Assembly (NCBI RefSeq): GCF_029892425.1
Contig: NZ_JARXWB010000006.1
Location: forward strand, 62,001 to 126,000
Origin: Bradyrhizobium sp. BR13661
GTDB taxonomy: Bacteria > Pseudomonadota > Alphaproteobacteria > Rhizobiales > Xanthobacteraceae
Direction of reading: 5' to 3'
DNA: 64,000 bases
Of the stretch, positions 10,812 to 20,257 are shown one piece after another. The translations under genes were made by a program, and so were the position numbers. Position 1 is the stretch's first letter. Every line of letters begins with the position of its first letter. The notes beneath the pieces were generated by a model that worked only from the letters and a program-made list of their open reading frames with translations, was not told the origin of the DNA and did not search any database.

Positions 10812-11576
10812 ATGATCGAGCACATCATCGTCACCGACAGCGGCGCCATCCGCATGATCACGATGCGCCGTCCGGAGAAGAAGAACACGCTCACCCAGGA
10901 CATGTATCTGGCGATGAGCGACGCCATCAACGCCGCCCAGTCCAATCCCGCGATCCGTTGCCTGATCCTGGCGGGTCGCTCCGGAGTCTTCACCGCCGGT
11001 AACGATATCGGCGATTTCCTGAAGGCCGCGACCGAGGCCGAAGATCTTGCGCGGCCTCGCAACTCAGTGACTTTCCTGCAGTCGCTGGTCAACAACAGGA
11101 AGCCGATCATCGCCGCGGTCGACGGCATCGCGATCGGAATCGGAATGACGATGGTCGTGCATTGCGACTATGTGCTTGCAAGCACGACGACGACATTCTC
11201 CTCGCCCTACATCCAGTATGGTCTCGTGCCGGATGGCGCCACCAGCCTGCTCGTACCGCATATGGTCGGGCATCAGCGTGCGTTTGCGATGCTGCTGATG
11301 GGGCGTGAGATGAGCGCAGAGGAGGCGCGAGAGGCGGGACTGGTCAACCAGATCGTTGCGCCGGGGCATGTCGAGGTCGAGGCCCTGAAGGTCGCCCGCG
11401 AAATCTGCGCCTTGCCGGCCGATGCAGTCGCGGTCACGCGCAAGCTGCTGAAGCCTCCAACCGAACAGATCGAGCGCCGGATCGCACTGGAGAACCACTT
11501 TTTCGCAGAGCGCATGCGCTCGCCCGAGGCGGTGGCGGCGTTCCAGAAATTCCTTGCGCGCAAAGCGAAGCGATAG
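10812..11576 (+). CDS. Enoyl-CoA hydratase/isomerase family protein (isomerase-like)
   Basis: A 254-residue crotonase-fold enzyme. It has the N-terminal RRPEKKNTL motif, the CoA oxyanion-hole segment (SGVFTAGNDIGDF), the second oxyanion segment (AVDGIAIGIG), and the C-terminal SAEEAREAGLVNQIV. By eye-alignment the two catalytic glutamates of enoyl-CoA hydratase are absent: the PEI position reads PYI, and the later Glu position is Ala. The segment GLVPDGATSLLVP resembles ECI2-type delta3,delta2-enoyl-CoA isomerases, which use a single acid there; here it is Asp. An isomerase role in unsaturated fatty acid or aromatic degradation is therefore more likely than hydration. Confidence 0.85.
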   Translation: MIEHIIVTDSGAIRMITMRRPEKKNTLTQDMYLAMSDAINAAQSNPAIRCLILAGRSGVFTAGNDIGDFLKAATEAEDLARPRNSVTFLQSLVNNRKPIIAAVDGIAIGIGMTMVVHCDYVLASTTTTFSSPYIQYGLVPDGATSLLVPHMVGHQRAFAMLLMGREMSAEEAREAGLVNQIVAPGHVEVEALKVAREICALPADAVAVTRKLLKPPTEQIERRIALENHFFAERMRSPEAVAAFQKFLARKAKR

Positions 11577-11749
11577 GCCTGCGATGGCTGCCCCGCGCCG
11601 GCGATTCAGCCCGCGGACTGACACGACCATGGCGCTCCATCGGACTGCCAGAACCGGCAGGTTGCCGTGCAGCAGACGCGTCCGCACGCGGCGCGTTCCC
11701 GTCGGCACGAGAAGCTTACACGAAGCTGACGAAGGCCTTGATGACGCGT

Positions 11750-11778
11750 AAAAGGGGGCTGGCAACGCCCGCCTTTTT
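11750..11778 (+). terminator. Terminator-like hairpin before the response regulator gene
   Basis: The arms AAAAGGGGGC and GCCC-G-CCTTTT pair with one bulged G around a 7-base loop, followed by a T-rich run. It lies about 175 bases after the crotonase stop and could end that transcript. Confidence 0.5.
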
Positions 11779-11863
11779 GCTGGCTGAAATCACGCGAATG
11801 GTGGAAGAGAGCAGGAATGCGGTGCGGGCCGCAGGGTGGACCGGGGTAGCCGGCAGGAATGAA

Positions 11864-12538
11864 ATGCGCCTTCTGATCGTCGAGGACAATGCCGAGCTGT
11901 CGCGGCTCGTTGCCAATGGGCTGGCAGCAGCAGGCTATGAGAGCGATATCGTTGCCAGTACCGAGGAGGCGCGCGAGGCGGTGCGCAATGTCAGCTACGC
12001 CGCGATGATCCTGGACCTCGGCCTGCCCGACGGCGACGGCCTGTCGGTGCTGCGCGAGCTGCGCCGGCAGATGGAGCCGCTGCCGGTGCTGGTGCTGACC
12101 GCGCGCGGCGGCGTGCAGGACCGCGTCATCGGCCTGCGCAGCGGCGCTGACGATTACCTGGCCAAGCCGTTCGCGATGGAGGAGCTGGTGGCGCGGCTGG
12201 AGGCGATCCTCCGCCGTCCCGGCCAGTTGCTCGGTCGTTCCTTGCGGCTTGCCAATCTCGTCTACGACACCGAGAGCCGCCAGATTTTCGTCGACGACAA
12301 GCCGCGGATCATCTCGTCGCGCGAGACCTCGGTGCTGGAGATCCTGCTGCGCCGGCAGGGGCGGGTGGTGCCGAAGAAGAACGTCGAGGATCACATCTTC
12401 GGGCTCGAGGGCGAGGTCGCCTCCAATGCGGTCGAGGTGTATGTCTCCCGGCTGCGCAAGCAGCTCGCCGAGCACGGCGCCAGGGTCGTGATCCACACCA
12501 TCCGCGGCGTCGGCTACATGATGGCCGAGGAGAAATAG
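11864..12538 (+). CDS. Two-component response regulator, OmpR/PhoB family
   Basis: A 224-residue transcription factor. Its receiver domain has acidic residues E7/D8, phospho-acceptor Asp51 (MILDLGLPD), Thr79 and Lys101. A winged-helix DNA-binding domain follows (about 125-222, ending IHTIRGVGYMM). The start at 11864 (MRLLIVEDN) is preceded by GGCAGGAA; the 42 extra codons upstream are not homologous to receivers. It is followed one base later by its kinase gene. The sequence is of the QseB/TctD type. The signal and targets are not evident; the convergent M20 peptidase is the nearest downstream gene. Confidence 0.93.
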   Translation: MRLLIVEDNAELSRLVANGLAAAGYESDIVASTEEAREAVRNVSYAAMILDLGLPDGDGLSVLRELRRQMEPLPVLVLTARGGVQDRVIGLRSGADDYLAKPFAMEELVARLEAILRRPGQLLGRSLRLANLVYDTESRQIFVDDKPRIISSRETSVLEILLRRQGRVVPKKNVEDHIFGLEGEVASNAVEVYVSRLRKQLAEHGARVVIHTIRGVGYMMAEEK

Positions 12539-12539
12539 C

Positions 12540-13922
12540 GTGGCCCGGCGCAGCTTCCAGATCGGGGCATGGACCGGATCCAAAGTCCGGGCAGCGTCGT
12601 TCAAATCGCTGATCTCGCGCATCGTGTTCCTGCACATCATCGCAGTCGCGGTGGTGGCGATCTTCCTGCCGCTGGTCCTGTTCTGGCTGCTGAACTCCGA
12701 GATCGACCAGCTGCATCGGGCCGCGATGCAGGCCCAGGCCGAGACGCTGGCCGAGCGCATCGCTGTCCAGGGCGACGGCAAGGTGACGTTCAATCTGCCG
12801 GACAGTCTGCGCGGTCTCTATTCGGAAGCCTATGGCCGCTACCAGTACGACATCCGCGATGATGACGGGCGCCTGCTGTTCTCGTCGCATCGCAAGACGG
12901 GTGATGCGCGGTCGGACACGATTTCGGGCGCCGATGTGACGCGGACGATCGACAGCTCCACCTTCCACATCCGGGTCGGGGAAGACCTGTCGCATCGCGA
13001 CGTCATTACCGACGATATCGTCTCCAACTTCTTCCGCCGGGTCGGATGGATCACCATTCCCATTCTTCTGACCCTGCTCGCCATCGACATCTTCATCTTC
13101 CGCCGCGCCATCGCGCCGCTGTTGAAGGCCTCGGAACAGGCCAGCAATATCGGCCCTGCTCGCACCGACATTCGCCTGCCGACGGAGCAGATTCCGCGCG
13201 AGATCGTGCCGCTCGTCACCGCGGTGAACCAGGCCCTCGATCGCCTCGAGGACGGGTTTCGCGTGCAGCGCCAGTTCACGGCCGACGCCGCCCATCAGTT
13301 GCGTACGCCGCTCGCGATCCTGCGCACGCGGATCGAGACGCTCGGCGACCGCGCTGTCAGGCAGGTCCTGCATGACGACATCGAGGGCATGAGCCGGATC
13401 GTCGCCCAGCTGCTGGAGATCGCCGAGCTCGACACGCTGGTGCTAGATCCCGGCGAGACCGCGGACCTGCGCGCCGTCTGCGCCGAAGTGGTCGGTTCGA
13501 TCGCGCCGCTCGCGATTGCGCAGCACAAGGACATCGCGCTCAAGGGTGCCGAGGCGCCCGTGCTGATCCACGGCAATTCCGAGATGCTCCAGCGCGCGGT
13601 CTTCAACCTCGCCGAAAACGCCATCAAGTTCACCGCGAAGGAGACGTCGGTCGATATCGAGGTGAGCGACGATGGTTCGGTGCGCGTGCGCGATTGCGGT
13701 CCCGGCGTTGCGGAAGGCGAGCGTGAGCTGATCTTCCAGCGCTTCTGGCGCAGGGATCGCCAGCGCAGCGACGGCGCGGGCCTCGGTCTTTCGATCGTGC
13801 GCGGCGTCGCCGACGATCACGCCGCAACGGTTGCGGTGGACAATCTGCCCGGCGGCGGCGCCGAGTTCACGCTGCGGTTCAGGCTGGCGGAGGAAGGGGC
13901 CTCCGCCCTTGGCCGAAGCTGA
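12540..13922 (+). CDS. Sensor histidine kinase
   Basis: A 460-residue inner-membrane kinase that phosphorylates the regulator encoded just upstream. The GTG start lies one base after the regulator's stop, so the pair is translationally linked. Transmembrane helices fall at about 28-51 and 168-188. They bracket a periplasmic sensor of about 115 residues with the TctE N-terminal look (QYDIRDDDGRLLFSSH). HAMP-like sequence follows, then the H-box AAHQLRTPLAIL with His252. The C-terminal ATPase has an N-box (NLAENAIKF), RDCGPGV and GAGLGLSIV. TctE-type kinases often sense organic acids, but that is only a family hint. Confidence 0.92.
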   Translation: MARRSFQIGAWTGSKVRAASFKSLISRIVFLHIIAVAVVAIFLPLVLFWLLNSEIDQLHRAAMQAQAETLAERIAVQGDGKVTFNLPDSLRGLYSEAYGRYQYDIRDDDGRLLFSSHRKTGDARSDTISGADVTRTIDSSTFHIRVGEDLSHRDVITDDIVSNFFRRVGWITIPILLTLLAIDIFIFRRAIAPLLKASEQASNIGPARTDIRLPTEQIPREIVPLVTAVNQALDRLEDGFRVQRQFTADAAHQLRTPLAILRTRIETLGDRAVRQVLHDDIEGMSRIVAQLLEIAELDTLVLDPGETADLRAVCAEVVGSIAPLAIAQHKDIALKGAEAPVLIHGNSEMLQRAVFNLAENAIKFTAKETSVDIEVSDDGSVRVRDCGPGVAEGERELIFQRFWRRDRQRSDGAGLGLSIVRGVADDHAATVAVDNLPGGGAEFTLRFRLAEEGASALGRS

Positions 13923-13925
13923 TCG

Positions 13926-15227
13926 TTATTTCACCTTGCCGGTCGACAGATCCATGATCATGCGCGTGGTCAAATAGAGGCGCGGCACGATGGTGTCGAG
14001 CTTGACATATTCGGCATCGTTGGAGTGCGCGCCGAAGCCCGACAGGCCCATGCCTTCGACTACGGCGCCCTTGGTCTTGAGCGCGGCAAAGGCGGCATCG
14101 GTGCCACCGCCGGTCGCTTTCTCGGCGACGTTCATGGACATTCCGAGTTCCTGATAGATCGTCTTGCCGTAGGTCGCCACGCGGCGCGAGGCATCGTTGG
14201 CCTCGAGCGGCGGGCGCCGCACCTCGAACTTCAGCTCAACCTTGGAATCCGGCAGCAGGCGATTCTTGATCTTCTCCTGGAGTGCTTTCTCGAGATCATC
14301 GAAATCAGCGACCTTGAGCGCGCGCGCATCGGCTTGCGCGGTGGCTTCGGCCGGGATCACGTTGCGGTTGGTGCCGGCCTTGGCGACAGTCCAGTTCAGC
14401 TTCAAGCCCTGTTCGGGCTTGGACAGGTCCTTCATCTGCAGCAGCTGGTGCGCGAGCTCGTAGAGCGCATTGATGCCGCCCTCGGGTCTTGCGCCGGCAT
14501 GAGACGACTTGCCTGTCACCGTGAGATAGGCCGAACCGATGCCGCTGGTGGCGAGCCGCACCGAGCCGTCGGTGCCGCCGCCTTCGAACGAGAACACCAC
14601 GTCCTGATCGGAGGCGAATTTGGTGATGGTGCTGCGCCAGCCGGGCGATGAGATCTCCTCATCGCTGTTGCTGAGCACCGTGAGCGTGCCATAGTCCTTG
14701 AAGTTCAGCTTCTGCAACATCGCCACGGTGTGGAGAATGAGCGCGACGCCCTGCTTGTCATCGGCAATGCCGAGGCCGTAGGCCTTATCGCCGTCGATGC
14801 GGAACGGCTGGTCCTTCAGCATGCCCCTCAGGTACACCGTGTCCATATGGGCGATCAGCATGATCTTTGCGGTGCCGGTGCCCTTGAAGGTCGCGTGCAC
14901 GGCCGGGCCGATCTTCGCGGGCGTGTCGTCGAGACGATAGATGTCGGTGGGTTGCAGGATCTCCACCTCGCCGCCGAGCTGCTTGAGCTGGTCGGCCACG
15001 CGGCCCGCGATCACATTCAGGCCCTCGACATCTCCGCTGCCGGTCTCGATGCTGACGAGATCGCGCAGGGTGTCGAGCAGCGGCTGCTGCTCCTTCTGCG
15101 CCAGCGCATGAATGTCGGCCATGACATTCGCATTGGGCTCGGCATGCGCGATCGTCGTGGCGCAGGCCAGCCACAGTGAGGCGATGAGCGAACCGGCGAG
15201 CGAGGGAGCAGGGTGCAATCGGGGCAT
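13926..15227 (-). CDS. Exported M20 family metallopeptidase (glutamate carboxypeptidase-like)
   Basis: A 433-residue zinc peptidase with a signal peptide (residues 1-29, ending AHA). The metal and catalytic motifs of the M20 family are present: HMDTVY with His127 and Asp129, GLGIADDKQG, SDEE, and a late GAHSND histidine. The dimerisation lid follows GKSSHAGARPEGG. This resembles carboxypeptidase G2, which removes C-terminal glutamate from folates and peptides. The start at 15227 gives a clean signal peptide; the longer frame upstream does not. It converges on the histidine kinase with only 3 bases between the stops. Confidence 0.88.
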   Translation of the reverse strand: MPRLHPAPSLAGSLIASLWLACATTIAHAEPNANVMADIHALAQKEQQPLLDTLRDLVSIETGSGDVEGLNVIAGRVADQLKQLGGEVEILQPTDIYRLDDTPAKIGPAVHATFKGTGTAKIMLIAHMDTVYLRGMLKDQPFRIDGDKAYGLGIADDKQGVALILHTVAMLQKLNFKDYGTLTVLSNSDEEISSPGWRSTITKFASDQDVVFSFEGGGTDGSVRLATSGIGSAYLTVTGKSSHAGARPEGGINALYELAHQLLQMKDLSKPEQGLKLNWTVAKAGTNRNVIPAEATAQADARALKVADFDDLEKALQEKIKNRLLPDSKVELKFEVRRPPLEANDASRRVATYGKTIYQELGMSMNVAEKATGGGTDAAFAALKTKGAVVEGMGLSGFGAHSNDAEYVKLDTIVPRLYLTTRMIMDLSTGKVK

Positions 15228-15333
15228 GCGCAGCGTTCCGTCAGTTTGGGAAACGTCCGGTATGCCCGCGTTTGCCGCGCGTGTCACGCGCATCGAGCTC
15301 CGCCGGGGGGGCGGAGCATGATGGCGAGAGGCG

Positions 15334-16935
15334 CTACTTCTGCGGCGGGCCGAGATCCAGCGGCGGCAGGTCGATCTGCGGCACTTCGATCCTGACCTTG
15401 TCGAGGTCGACATTGACAGGCTTGTCCAACAGGCCTGTCACCGTGATCGGGAAGGCGATCACGATCAGCACCATGATCATCTGCAGGCCGATCCAGGGCA
15501 TCGCGCCCCAATAGATGTCCGAGCTCTTCACTTCCTTCGGCGCCACGCCGCGCAGGTAGAACAGCGCGAAGCCGAACGGCGGATGCAGGAACGAGGTCTG
15601 CATGTTGACGCAGAGCATGACGCCGAACCAGATCAGTGCCGGTCCGTCGCCGACGACGGGACCCAAAATCTTCTGCGCGATCGGCGCGATCATCGGCAGG
15701 ATGATGAAGGCGATCTCGAAGAAGTCGAGGAAGAACGCCAGGAAGAAGATGAAGAGGTTGATGAAGATCAGGAAGCCCCAGACGCCGCCGGGCAGCGAGG
15801 TCAGCATGTGCTCGAGCCAGACGCCGCCGGAGACGCCGAGGAACACCACCGAGAAGCAGGTCGAGCCGATCAGGATGAAGGTGACCATGCAGGTGATGCG
15901 CATGGTGGTCTCGTAGCCCTGCTTGATCAGGTCGCGCAGGTCGGGGATGCGCGCGGCCTGGATGCAGATCCAGGCCACCGCCAGATACGTCACCGCGAAT
16001 GCGAGCTTGAAAATCAAATTCTCGGTGAAAAGCATCGCAACGATGGTGCCGATGCCGGCGGCGATCACGCCTGTTATCAGGATCTTGCGATCAGTCGAAG
16101 TGAAGTCCTTGTGATGGATCGCGGCGAGCACGATGGCGCCGACCGCACCCATGGCGCCGGCTTCGGTCGGCGTCGCAAGGCCCATCATCATGGTGCCGAG
16201 AACGACGAAGATCAGCACGGCGGAGGGGATGATGCCCATCAGGCACTTCTTCCACAGCGCCCAGCCGGTCAGCGTGCGCGCGTCCTTCGGCACCGGCGGC
16301 ACGTGCTCCGGCTTGATCAGGCCGAGGATGAAGGTGTAGCCGGCGAACAGCATGATCTGGAACACCGAGGGGCCCCAGGCGCCGAGATACATGTCGCCGA
16401 CCGACTTGCCGAGCTGGTCGGCGAGCACGATCAGCACCAGCGAGGGCGGCACCAGCTGCGTGATGGTGCCGGAGGCCGCCAGCACGCCGGTGATGTAGCG
16501 CATGTTGTAGCCGTAGCGGATCATCACCGGCATCGAGATCAGCGCCATGGCGATGACCTGCGCCGCCACCGTGCCGGTGATGGCGCCGAGGATGAAGCCG
16601 ACGATGATGACGGAATAGCCGAGACCGCCGCGGACCGGGCCGAACAGCTGGCCCATCGAATCCAGCATGTCCTCGGCGAGGCCGCATCTCTCCAATATTG
16701 CGCCCATGAAGGTGAAGAACGGGATCGCGAGCAAGAGCTCGTTGGAGAGGACGCTGCCGAACACGCGTCCGGGGATCGCCTGCAGGAAGTTGAGGTCGAA
16801 GAATCCGAGATGGATGGCGAGGAAGCCGAAGGAGAGGCCGACTGCCGCGAGCGTGAACGCCACGGGAAAGCCGAGCAGCATCACCAGAACCAGGCCGCCG
16901 AACATCATTGGCGGCATCATCTCCAGCGTGATCAT
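15334..16935 (-). CDS. dctM: TRAP transporter large permease subunit DctM
   Basis: A 533-residue inner-membrane protein with about a dozen helices, the channel subunit of a tripartite ATP-independent transporter that uses an ion gradient. Typical DctM motifs are FFTFMGAILERCGLAEDML, GAITGTVAAQVIAM, SGTITQLVPPSLVLIVLADQ and ATPTEAGAMGAVGA. The C-terminal LHPPFGFALFYLRGVAP is also diagnostic. The length (above 500) fits the subgroup working with TakP-type binding proteins. It overlaps dctQ by 4 bases (ATGA). No dctP is adjacent; the two TakP-like genes at 3432 and 5087 are the likely partners. Confidence 0.94.
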   Translation of the reverse strand: MITLEMMPPMMFGGLVLVMLLGFPVAFTLAAVGLSFGFLAIHLGFFDLNFLQAIPGRVFGSVLSNELLLAIPFFTFMGAILERCGLAEDMLDSMGQLFGPVRGGLGYSVIIVGFILGAITGTVAAQVIAMALISMPVMIRYGYNMRYITGVLAASGTITQLVPPSLVLIVLADQLGKSVGDMYLGAWGPSVFQIMLFAGYTFILGLIKPEHVPPVPKDARTLTGWALWKKCLMGIIPSAVLIFVVLGTMMMGLATPTEAGAMGAVGAIVLAAIHHKDFTSTDRKILITGVIAAGIGTIVAMLFTENLIFKLAFAVTYLAVAWICIQAARIPDLRDLIKQGYETTMRITCMVTFILIGSTCFSVVFLGVSGGVWLEHMLTSLPGGVWGFLIFINLFIFFLAFFLDFFEIAFIILPMIAPIAQKILGPVVGDGPALIWFGVMLCVNMQTSFLHPPFGFALFYLRGVAPKEVKSSDIYWGAMPWIGLQMIMVLIVIAFPITVTGLLDKPVNVDLDKVRIEVPQIDLPPLDLGPPQK

Positions 16936-17471
16936 TGAGTCGGCCTCTCGTACTTGGCGTCGATCGTCACATAGCCCTGGAGAGCCGCGATACGCTTGAT
17001 GACTTCGGAAACTCCCTGCAATGCCAGCATCACGAAGCCGGCGGGGATCACGAACTTGATGGGCCAGCGGATCAGGCCGCCGGCATTGCCCGACATCTCG
17101 CCGACGTTATAGGCCTGCATGAAGAACGGCCACGACAGATAGGCGAGCAGGAGGCAGGAGGGGATCAGGAAGAACAGCGTGCCGATCAGGTCGAGCCAGA
17201 GCTGGCCTCGCTCGGATAGCATCAAATACATGATCTCGACGCGGACATGCTCGTTGCGCTTGAAGGTGTAGGACGCGCCGAACATCACCAGGATCGCGAA
17301 CATGTACCATTGCAGCTCCAGCCACCCGTTCGACGAGTAGCTGAACGCGTAGCGGATCATGGCGTTGGCCGCGCTCACCAGACAGGCGAAGAGCACGAGC
17401 AGGTTACAGACGTACCCAATCTTTTCATTGAGGGCGTCGATGGCGTTGCTCACCGCCAGCAGTGGACGCAT
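16932..17471 (-). CDS. dctQ: TRAP transporter small permease subunit DctQ
   Basis: A 179-residue inner-membrane protein with four helices and the family signature GWLELQWYMFAILVMFGASYTFKRNEHVRVEI near residues 60-90. It forms the membrane part of the transporter together with DctM. The start at 17471 (MRPLLAVSN) has GGAGAG upstream; 24 extra codons to 17543 are not family-like. The stop overlaps the dctM start. A short perfect inverted repeat (17536-17552) lies in the upstream region and may bind a regulator. Confidence 0.93.
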   Translation of the reverse strand: MRPLLAVSNAIDALNEKIGYVCNLLVLFACLVSAANAMIRYAFSYSSNGWLELQWYMFAILVMFGASYTFKRNEHVRVEIMYLMLSERGQLWLDLIGTLFFLIPSCLLLAYLSWPFFMQAYNVGEMSGNAGGLIRWPIKFVIPAGFVMLALQGVSEVIKRIAALQGYVTIDAKYERPTQ

Positions 17472-17535
17472 CTTACTTTCTCTCCGTCGCGGCCTAACAC
17501 TTCTGCAGGAGGCATCAGCGCACATCACCTGGCCT

Positions 17536-17552
17536 GCGTGCAAAATGCACGC
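17536..17552. promoter_or_regulatory. Inverted repeat upstream of dctQM, candidate operator
   Basis: The perfect 7 bp arms GCGTGCA and TGCACGC flank AAA. The repeat lies 65-81 bases upstream of the dctQ start codon. Size and symmetry suit a dimeric repressor such as a GntR or LacI member. No regulator gene is adjacent. Confidence 0.35.
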
Positions 17553-17767
17553 GACCGCACGGATCGTTTTCCGAAAGCGATTGCGGCGTCAGTCCTCCCC
17601 TCGTGCCTTGTCGTCTTGACCGCGACCGCCAACGGGGCGGGCCGGCTTATGGCTGCCGGGCAAGCAAAGGCGGTCGCACCAAATCAGCGGGCTTGTGCGC
17701 CGTCAATCGGAAAATGGGCAAATTGACGCCAGCTCAAAAGCTTAGGTTGGCGGGCGGGGGCGAATCC

Positions 17768-18802
17768 TCAGCCGCCCGTCACGCTCATATGCCTGCTAAC
17801 GCTGGGGCGATCGTGGCGGCGGTCGATGATGAAATCGTGGCCCTTGGGCTTGAGCCCGATGGCGCGGTCGATGCTGGCGGCAAGCAGCGTGTCGTCGTCG
17901 GACGCACGCAGAGGTTTGCGCAAATCGGAGGCATCCTCGTGGCCGAGGCAGGTGTGCAGCGTGCCCGTGCAGGTGATGCGCACCCGGTTGCAGGATTCGC
18001 AGAAATTGTGGGTCATCGGCGTGATGAAGCCGAGCTTGCCGCCGGTCTCGGCGACGCCGACATAGCGTGCCGGTCCGCCGGTGCTCTCGGCAAGATCCGT
18101 CAGCGTGAATTGCTGGGCGAGGCGCGCGCGCACCAGCGACAGCGGCAGGTATTGGTCGATGCGGCCAGAACCGATCTCGCCCATCGGCATCACCTCGATC
18201 AGAGTCAGCCCCATGCCCTTGCCGTGGGCCCAGCGCAAGAGATCAGGGAGCTCGTCCTCGTTGAGATTCTTCAGCGCCACCGCGTTGATCTTCACGGCGA
18301 GGCCAGCGGCGCGCGCGGCCTCGATGCCTTCCAGCACCTTGTCGATCTCGCCCCAGCGCGTGATCTCGCGAAACTTCCTGGGATCGAGCGTGTCGAGCGA
18401 GACGTTGATGCGGCGGACGCCGCAATCGGCAAGCTCCTGCGCTTGTTTTGCGAGCTGCGTGCCGTTGGTGGTCAGCGTGAGCTCGCCCAGGGCACCGCTC
18501 ACCAGATGGCGCGACAGCGAGCGCACCAGCGACATGACGTTGCGACGGACCAGTGGCTCGCCGCCGGTGAGCCGCAGCTTCTTCACGCCCTTGGCGATGA
18601 AGGCCGAGCACAGCCGGTCGAGTTCCTCCAGCGTCAGCAGGTCGGCCTTGGGCAGGAACGTCATGTCTTCCGACATGCAATAGAAGCAGCGCAAATCGCA
18701 CCGATCGGTGACCGAGACGCGCAGATAGGAGATGGTGCGACCGAACGGATCGGTCATGGCGCTCGACAGCGCGTCGCGAGAAGTCGCGGGAGATCCGTTC
18801 AT
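17768..18802 (-). CDS. moaA: GTP 3',8-cyclase MoaA (molybdenum cofactor synthesis)
   Basis: A 344-residue radical SAM enzyme that performs the first step of molybdopterin synthesis from GTP. The N-terminal cluster cysteines CDLRCFYC are at 35-42. The SAM motif RLTGGEPL follows, and the second cluster cysteines are in [19 protein letters not shown]. The essential C-terminal GG tail closes the protein (SVTGG). A second start at Met16 is possible. No other moa genes are adjacent. The 296-base gap to dctQ suggests an independent unit. Confidence 0.96.
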   Translation of the reverse strand: MNGSPATSRDALSSAMTDPFGRTISYLRVSVTDRCDLRCFYCMSEDMTFLPKADLLTLEELDRLCSAFIAKGVKKLRLTGGEPLVRRNVMSLVRSLSRHLVSGALGELTLTTNGTQLAKQAQELADCGVRRINVSLDTLDPRKFREITRWGEIDKVLEGIEAARAAGLAVKINAVALKNLNEDELPDLLRWAHGKGMGLTLIEVMPMGEIGSGRIDQYLPLSLVRARLAQQFTLTDLAESTGGPARYVGVAETGGKLGFITPMTHNFCESCNRVRITCTGTLHTCLGHEDASDLRKPLRASDDDTLLAASIDRAIGLKPKGHDFIIDRRHDRPSVSRHMSVTGG

Positions 18803-18910
18803 ACCAACTGCCCTGTCACTTACGGCGACGGTCGCACCTTTGCTTCAGCGGTGCTTGAAATGCAATGTAAGCATCGGACGCGGCTGAGACAATCGGGTGG
18901 TATACCCAGA

Positions 18911-19387
18911 TTAGCGCTTGCCCGCATTCGGATCGGGGAACGCTGTGCCGGCCGCGGGCGCTGCAGCATCGGCCGGCGCCGCGGCGGCCGGTTTCGGCTG
19001 CTTCGGCCGGTGCGGCTTCTTCTTCACAGGCTTCGGCGGCACGGCCGGCTGGAGCTCTGCAAACACCGGGTTCGGATCGGTCGTGACCGTAGCGGGCGTA
19101 GTGAAATCGCCGGGGTTCCTGATGATGTTCACCGGCACCGTCGCTGGCAGGTACCTGGGCAGCGCGAATGAGACCGTGAACGGCGCTTCGGGGGCGGGAA
19201 CCGAGACGGAGCAGGGGGTCTTGCAGCCCGGTCCGAGCGAGGTCGTGGCTTCAGCACCCGGCGGGTTGGATTCGAGCCGGACCTGCGCGGTCGGCGGCGT
19301 CGATTTGAACATGTCCCAAGACAATGAGGAGCAGCCACCCAGGCTCACTCCGGCGAACGCAATCGCGATGACACGACGCATGACCAT
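18911..19387 (-). CDS. PEGA-like lipoprotein
   Basis: A 158-residue envelope protein. Residues 3-16 form a signal sequence ending in the lipobox LGGC. A domain of about 70 residues follows (AQVRLESNPPGAEATT...GCKTPCSVSVPAP) with the look of a PEGA beta-domain, which in other proteins binds surface structures. The tail is a Lys/Pro/Ala-rich low-complexity segment (KPVKKKPHRPKQPKP). The start at 19387 has GAGTGG just upstream; a second start lies two codons inside. The function is unknown; attachment to the outer membrane is likely. Confidence 0.75.
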   Translation of the reverse strand: MVMRRVIAIAFAGVSLGGCSSLSWDMFKSTPPTAQVRLESNPPGAEATTSLGPGCKTPCSVSVPAPEAPFTVSFALPRYLPATVPVNIIRNPGDFTTPATVTTDPNPVFAELQPAVPPKPVKKKPHRPKQPKPAAAAPADAAAPAAGTAFPDPNAGKR

Positions 19388-19513
19388 CCACTCTACTGCG
19401 ACGAACCGCCACATAACCCCATGACGACCTTAGGAGCGTCGTTCCGGGCAAGCAACCGGCGGGCACTGCATAGTTAATAGATGGTTAACGCGGGGTTGTG
19501 CGGGATAGCCGAG

Positions 19514-20212
19514 CTATTTCAGGGCCTTGTCTGACGCCTGGAGGGTCATCAGGCTGTGGGCGGCGGCCGGCAGGTCACGCATGTGATGGATCAGCCGGTC
19601 CGGCTTCAGCTCGGCGATCGGCACGTCTGTATAGCCGAAGCTGACCCCGATCACCGGCACCCCGGCGCGGCGGGCGACCCCGACGTCGGTTCCGGCATCG
19701 CCGACCATGATACTGGCTTTGACCGCACCGCCCGCCCGCGCCACGGTCTCGCGGAAAATGGTCGGATCGGGCTTTTGAACGCCAAACGTGTCCGCGCCGC
19801 AGATCGCGGCGAACCGGCGGCTCAGGTCGAGCTGGTCCAAGAGCCGCTTCGACAGCCATTCCAGCTTGTTGGTGCAGACCGCGAGCCGATGGCCCTGCGC
19901 CGCGAACAGGTCGAGCGCGTCCAGCAGCCCCTCGAAGGGGCGGGATTCGACCGCGATATGATCGGCGTAATAGGCGATGAAATCCGCCGTCATCCGGTCC
20001 ATGTCGGCAGGCGTGACTGTCCGCCCCTCAGCCTCCAGGCCTCGTTCGATCAGCTTGCGGGCACCGGCGCCGATCATGTTCCGGGCCGAGGCCATCGGCA
20101 CCGGCGGCAGGCCTTCGCGGTCGAGCACGTAATTGAGCGCCGTGATCAGGTCGGGCGCCGTATCCACAAGCGTGCCGTCGAGATCGAAGACGAGGGTGTA
20201 GGGGGAGTTCAT
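19514..20212 (-). CDS. gph: Phosphoglycolate phosphatase (HAD family)
   Basis: A 232-residue HAD hydrolase. Motif I is FDLDGTLVD (nucleophile Asp10, acid Asp12), motif II is AVCTN, the motif III lysine is in GVQKPDP, and motif IV is MVGDAGTDV. The cap is of the Gph type with TAPDLITALN right after motif I. The enzyme recycles 2-phosphoglycolate to glycolate. The start at 20212 removes 19 unlike residues; no strong ribosome-binding site is visible. It is divergent from rpiA, and the space between them holds a perfect inverted repeat (20258-20276). Confidence 0.9.
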   Translation of the reverse strand: MNSPYTLVFDLDGTLVDTAPDLITALNYVLDREGLPPVPMASARNMIGAGARKLIERGLEAEGRTVTPADMDRMTADFIAYYADHIAVESRPFEGLLDALDLFAAQGHRLAVCTNKLEWLSKRLLDQLDLSRRFAAICGADTFGVQKPDPTIFRETVARAGGAVKASIMVGDAGTDVGVARRAGVPVIGVSFGYTDVPIAELKPDRLIHHMRDLPAAAHSLMTLQASDKALK

Positions 20213-20257
20213 GCAAAAACCGCTATCGGTCCGGCCGGGCCGGCGCAAGGGGCGGGG

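Noticed and set aside
15297..15317. GC-rich hairpin after dctM (GCTCCGCC / GGCGGAGC)
   Set aside because: The arms pair perfectly, but there is no T-run on the minus strand, so I do not call it a terminator.
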